42,962 nt of DNA from Paracoccaceae bacterium (GTDB lineage: Bacteria > Pseudomonadota > Alphaproteobacteria > Rhodobacterales > Rhodobacteraceae). The translations under genes and the position numbers were made by a program. The notes beneath the pieces are model-generated. The model was not told the origin of the DNA and ran no database searches. It saw nothing but the letters and a program-made list of their open reading frames with translations. The stretch is taken from assembly GCA_947476475.1 (NCBI GenBank), contig CANJQT010000022.1, positions 1 to 42,962 on the forward strand. The letters run 5' to 3'. Positions 42,823 to 42,962 of the stretch are shown one piece after another; the stretch's first letter is position 1, and every line of letters begins with the position of its first letter.

Positions 42823-42962
42823 GTGCATTGACTTTTTCGACGTGTTCTGCATTCACTTAGAGGGGTAAAATACACCAATGCGGACAAATCTCTTGCCACA
42901 AAAGAAGCCAACAGAACCGGCCCCGCATCCCGCAAGGTATTTGGGGAGGAAGATTGCGCTTA

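Noticed and set aside
42878-42962. A frame starting MRTNLLPQKKP and open to the window end
   Set aside because: Only 28 codons visible with no clear ribosome binding site; the real nature cannot be judged from this window.

Overview
This is a gene-dense, high-GC stretch that reads like the chromosome of an alphaproteobacterium, most likely a Rhodobacterales/Paracoccaceae member. That placement is inferred from protein style, codon use and FNR-type regulatory sites; no rRNA or other phylogenetic marker is present. I see no tRNA, rRNA, CRISPR array, complete insertion sequence or phage module.

The unifying feature is a palindrome of the Crp/Fnr class, consensus ATTGAC-N4-GTCAAT (FNR-like TTGAT-N4-ATCAA variants also occur). 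About nineteen copies lie in intergenic DNA, mostly 50-75 bases ahead of start codons, where a class II activator site would sit. Two Crp/Fnr regulators are encoded inside the cluster: 36837-37631 has no N-terminal cysteines, and 38792-39550 has a cysteine cluster suited to an Fe-S oxygen sensor. The window therefore looks like a physically clustered low-oxygen or energy-stress regulon.

Layout: (1) 1-1048, no convincing gene. (2) 1124-7000, a seven-gene operon: a Tat-signal-bearing thiamine-diphosphate E1 alpha subunit, E1 beta, a YgiT-type zinc protein, two paralogous c-type cytochromes, an MBOAT O-acyltransferase and an SGNH-like partner. (3) 7086-9087, a triple-BON protein, a Tat-exported nitroreductase-like protein and an EF-hand protein. 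(4) 9142-10595 (minus), DUF2267 plus an APH-like kinase. (5) 10836-12831, PRPP-synthetase-like, CBS-pair and HPF/cold-shock fusion. (6) 13028-17322, a second YgiT protein, an APH-AAA fusion kinase, a cyclopropane fatty acid synthase and a helix-hairpin-helix protein. (7) 17649-22596, a Lon-family protease, a GroEL without GroES, and Hsp20. (8) 22874-27179, an ABC ATPase, FtsX-type permease and HlyD-type adaptor. (9) 27174-35960, a P-type cation ATPase, a membrane protein with a bactofilin-like N-terminal part, FtsH, an MgtA-like ATPase and a second DUF2267. (10) 36136-40958, a Host_attach protein, the two regulators, a holin-X/ElaB-like envelope pair, a second triple-BON protein and a previously hidden 52-residue lipoprotein. 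(11) 41167-42822, the housekeeping ABC-F factor EttA, which lacks the palindrome and probably marks the edge of the cluster.

The content suggests preparation for non-growth: ribosome protection (HPF-CSD), protein quality control (Lon, GroEL, Hsp20, FtsH), membrane lipid modification (Cfa), ion homeostasis (two P-type ATPases), envelope maintenance (BON, lipoprotein, O-acylation) and nucleotide/energy sensing (PRPP-like, CBS). Several of these (APH-AAA, HPF-like, CBS pair, Hsp20, nitroreductase, P-type ATPase) parallel the mycobacterial DosR dormancy regulon, but here under Crp/Fnr-type control. The least expected element is the export signal on an E1 alpha subunit beside c-type cytochromes.
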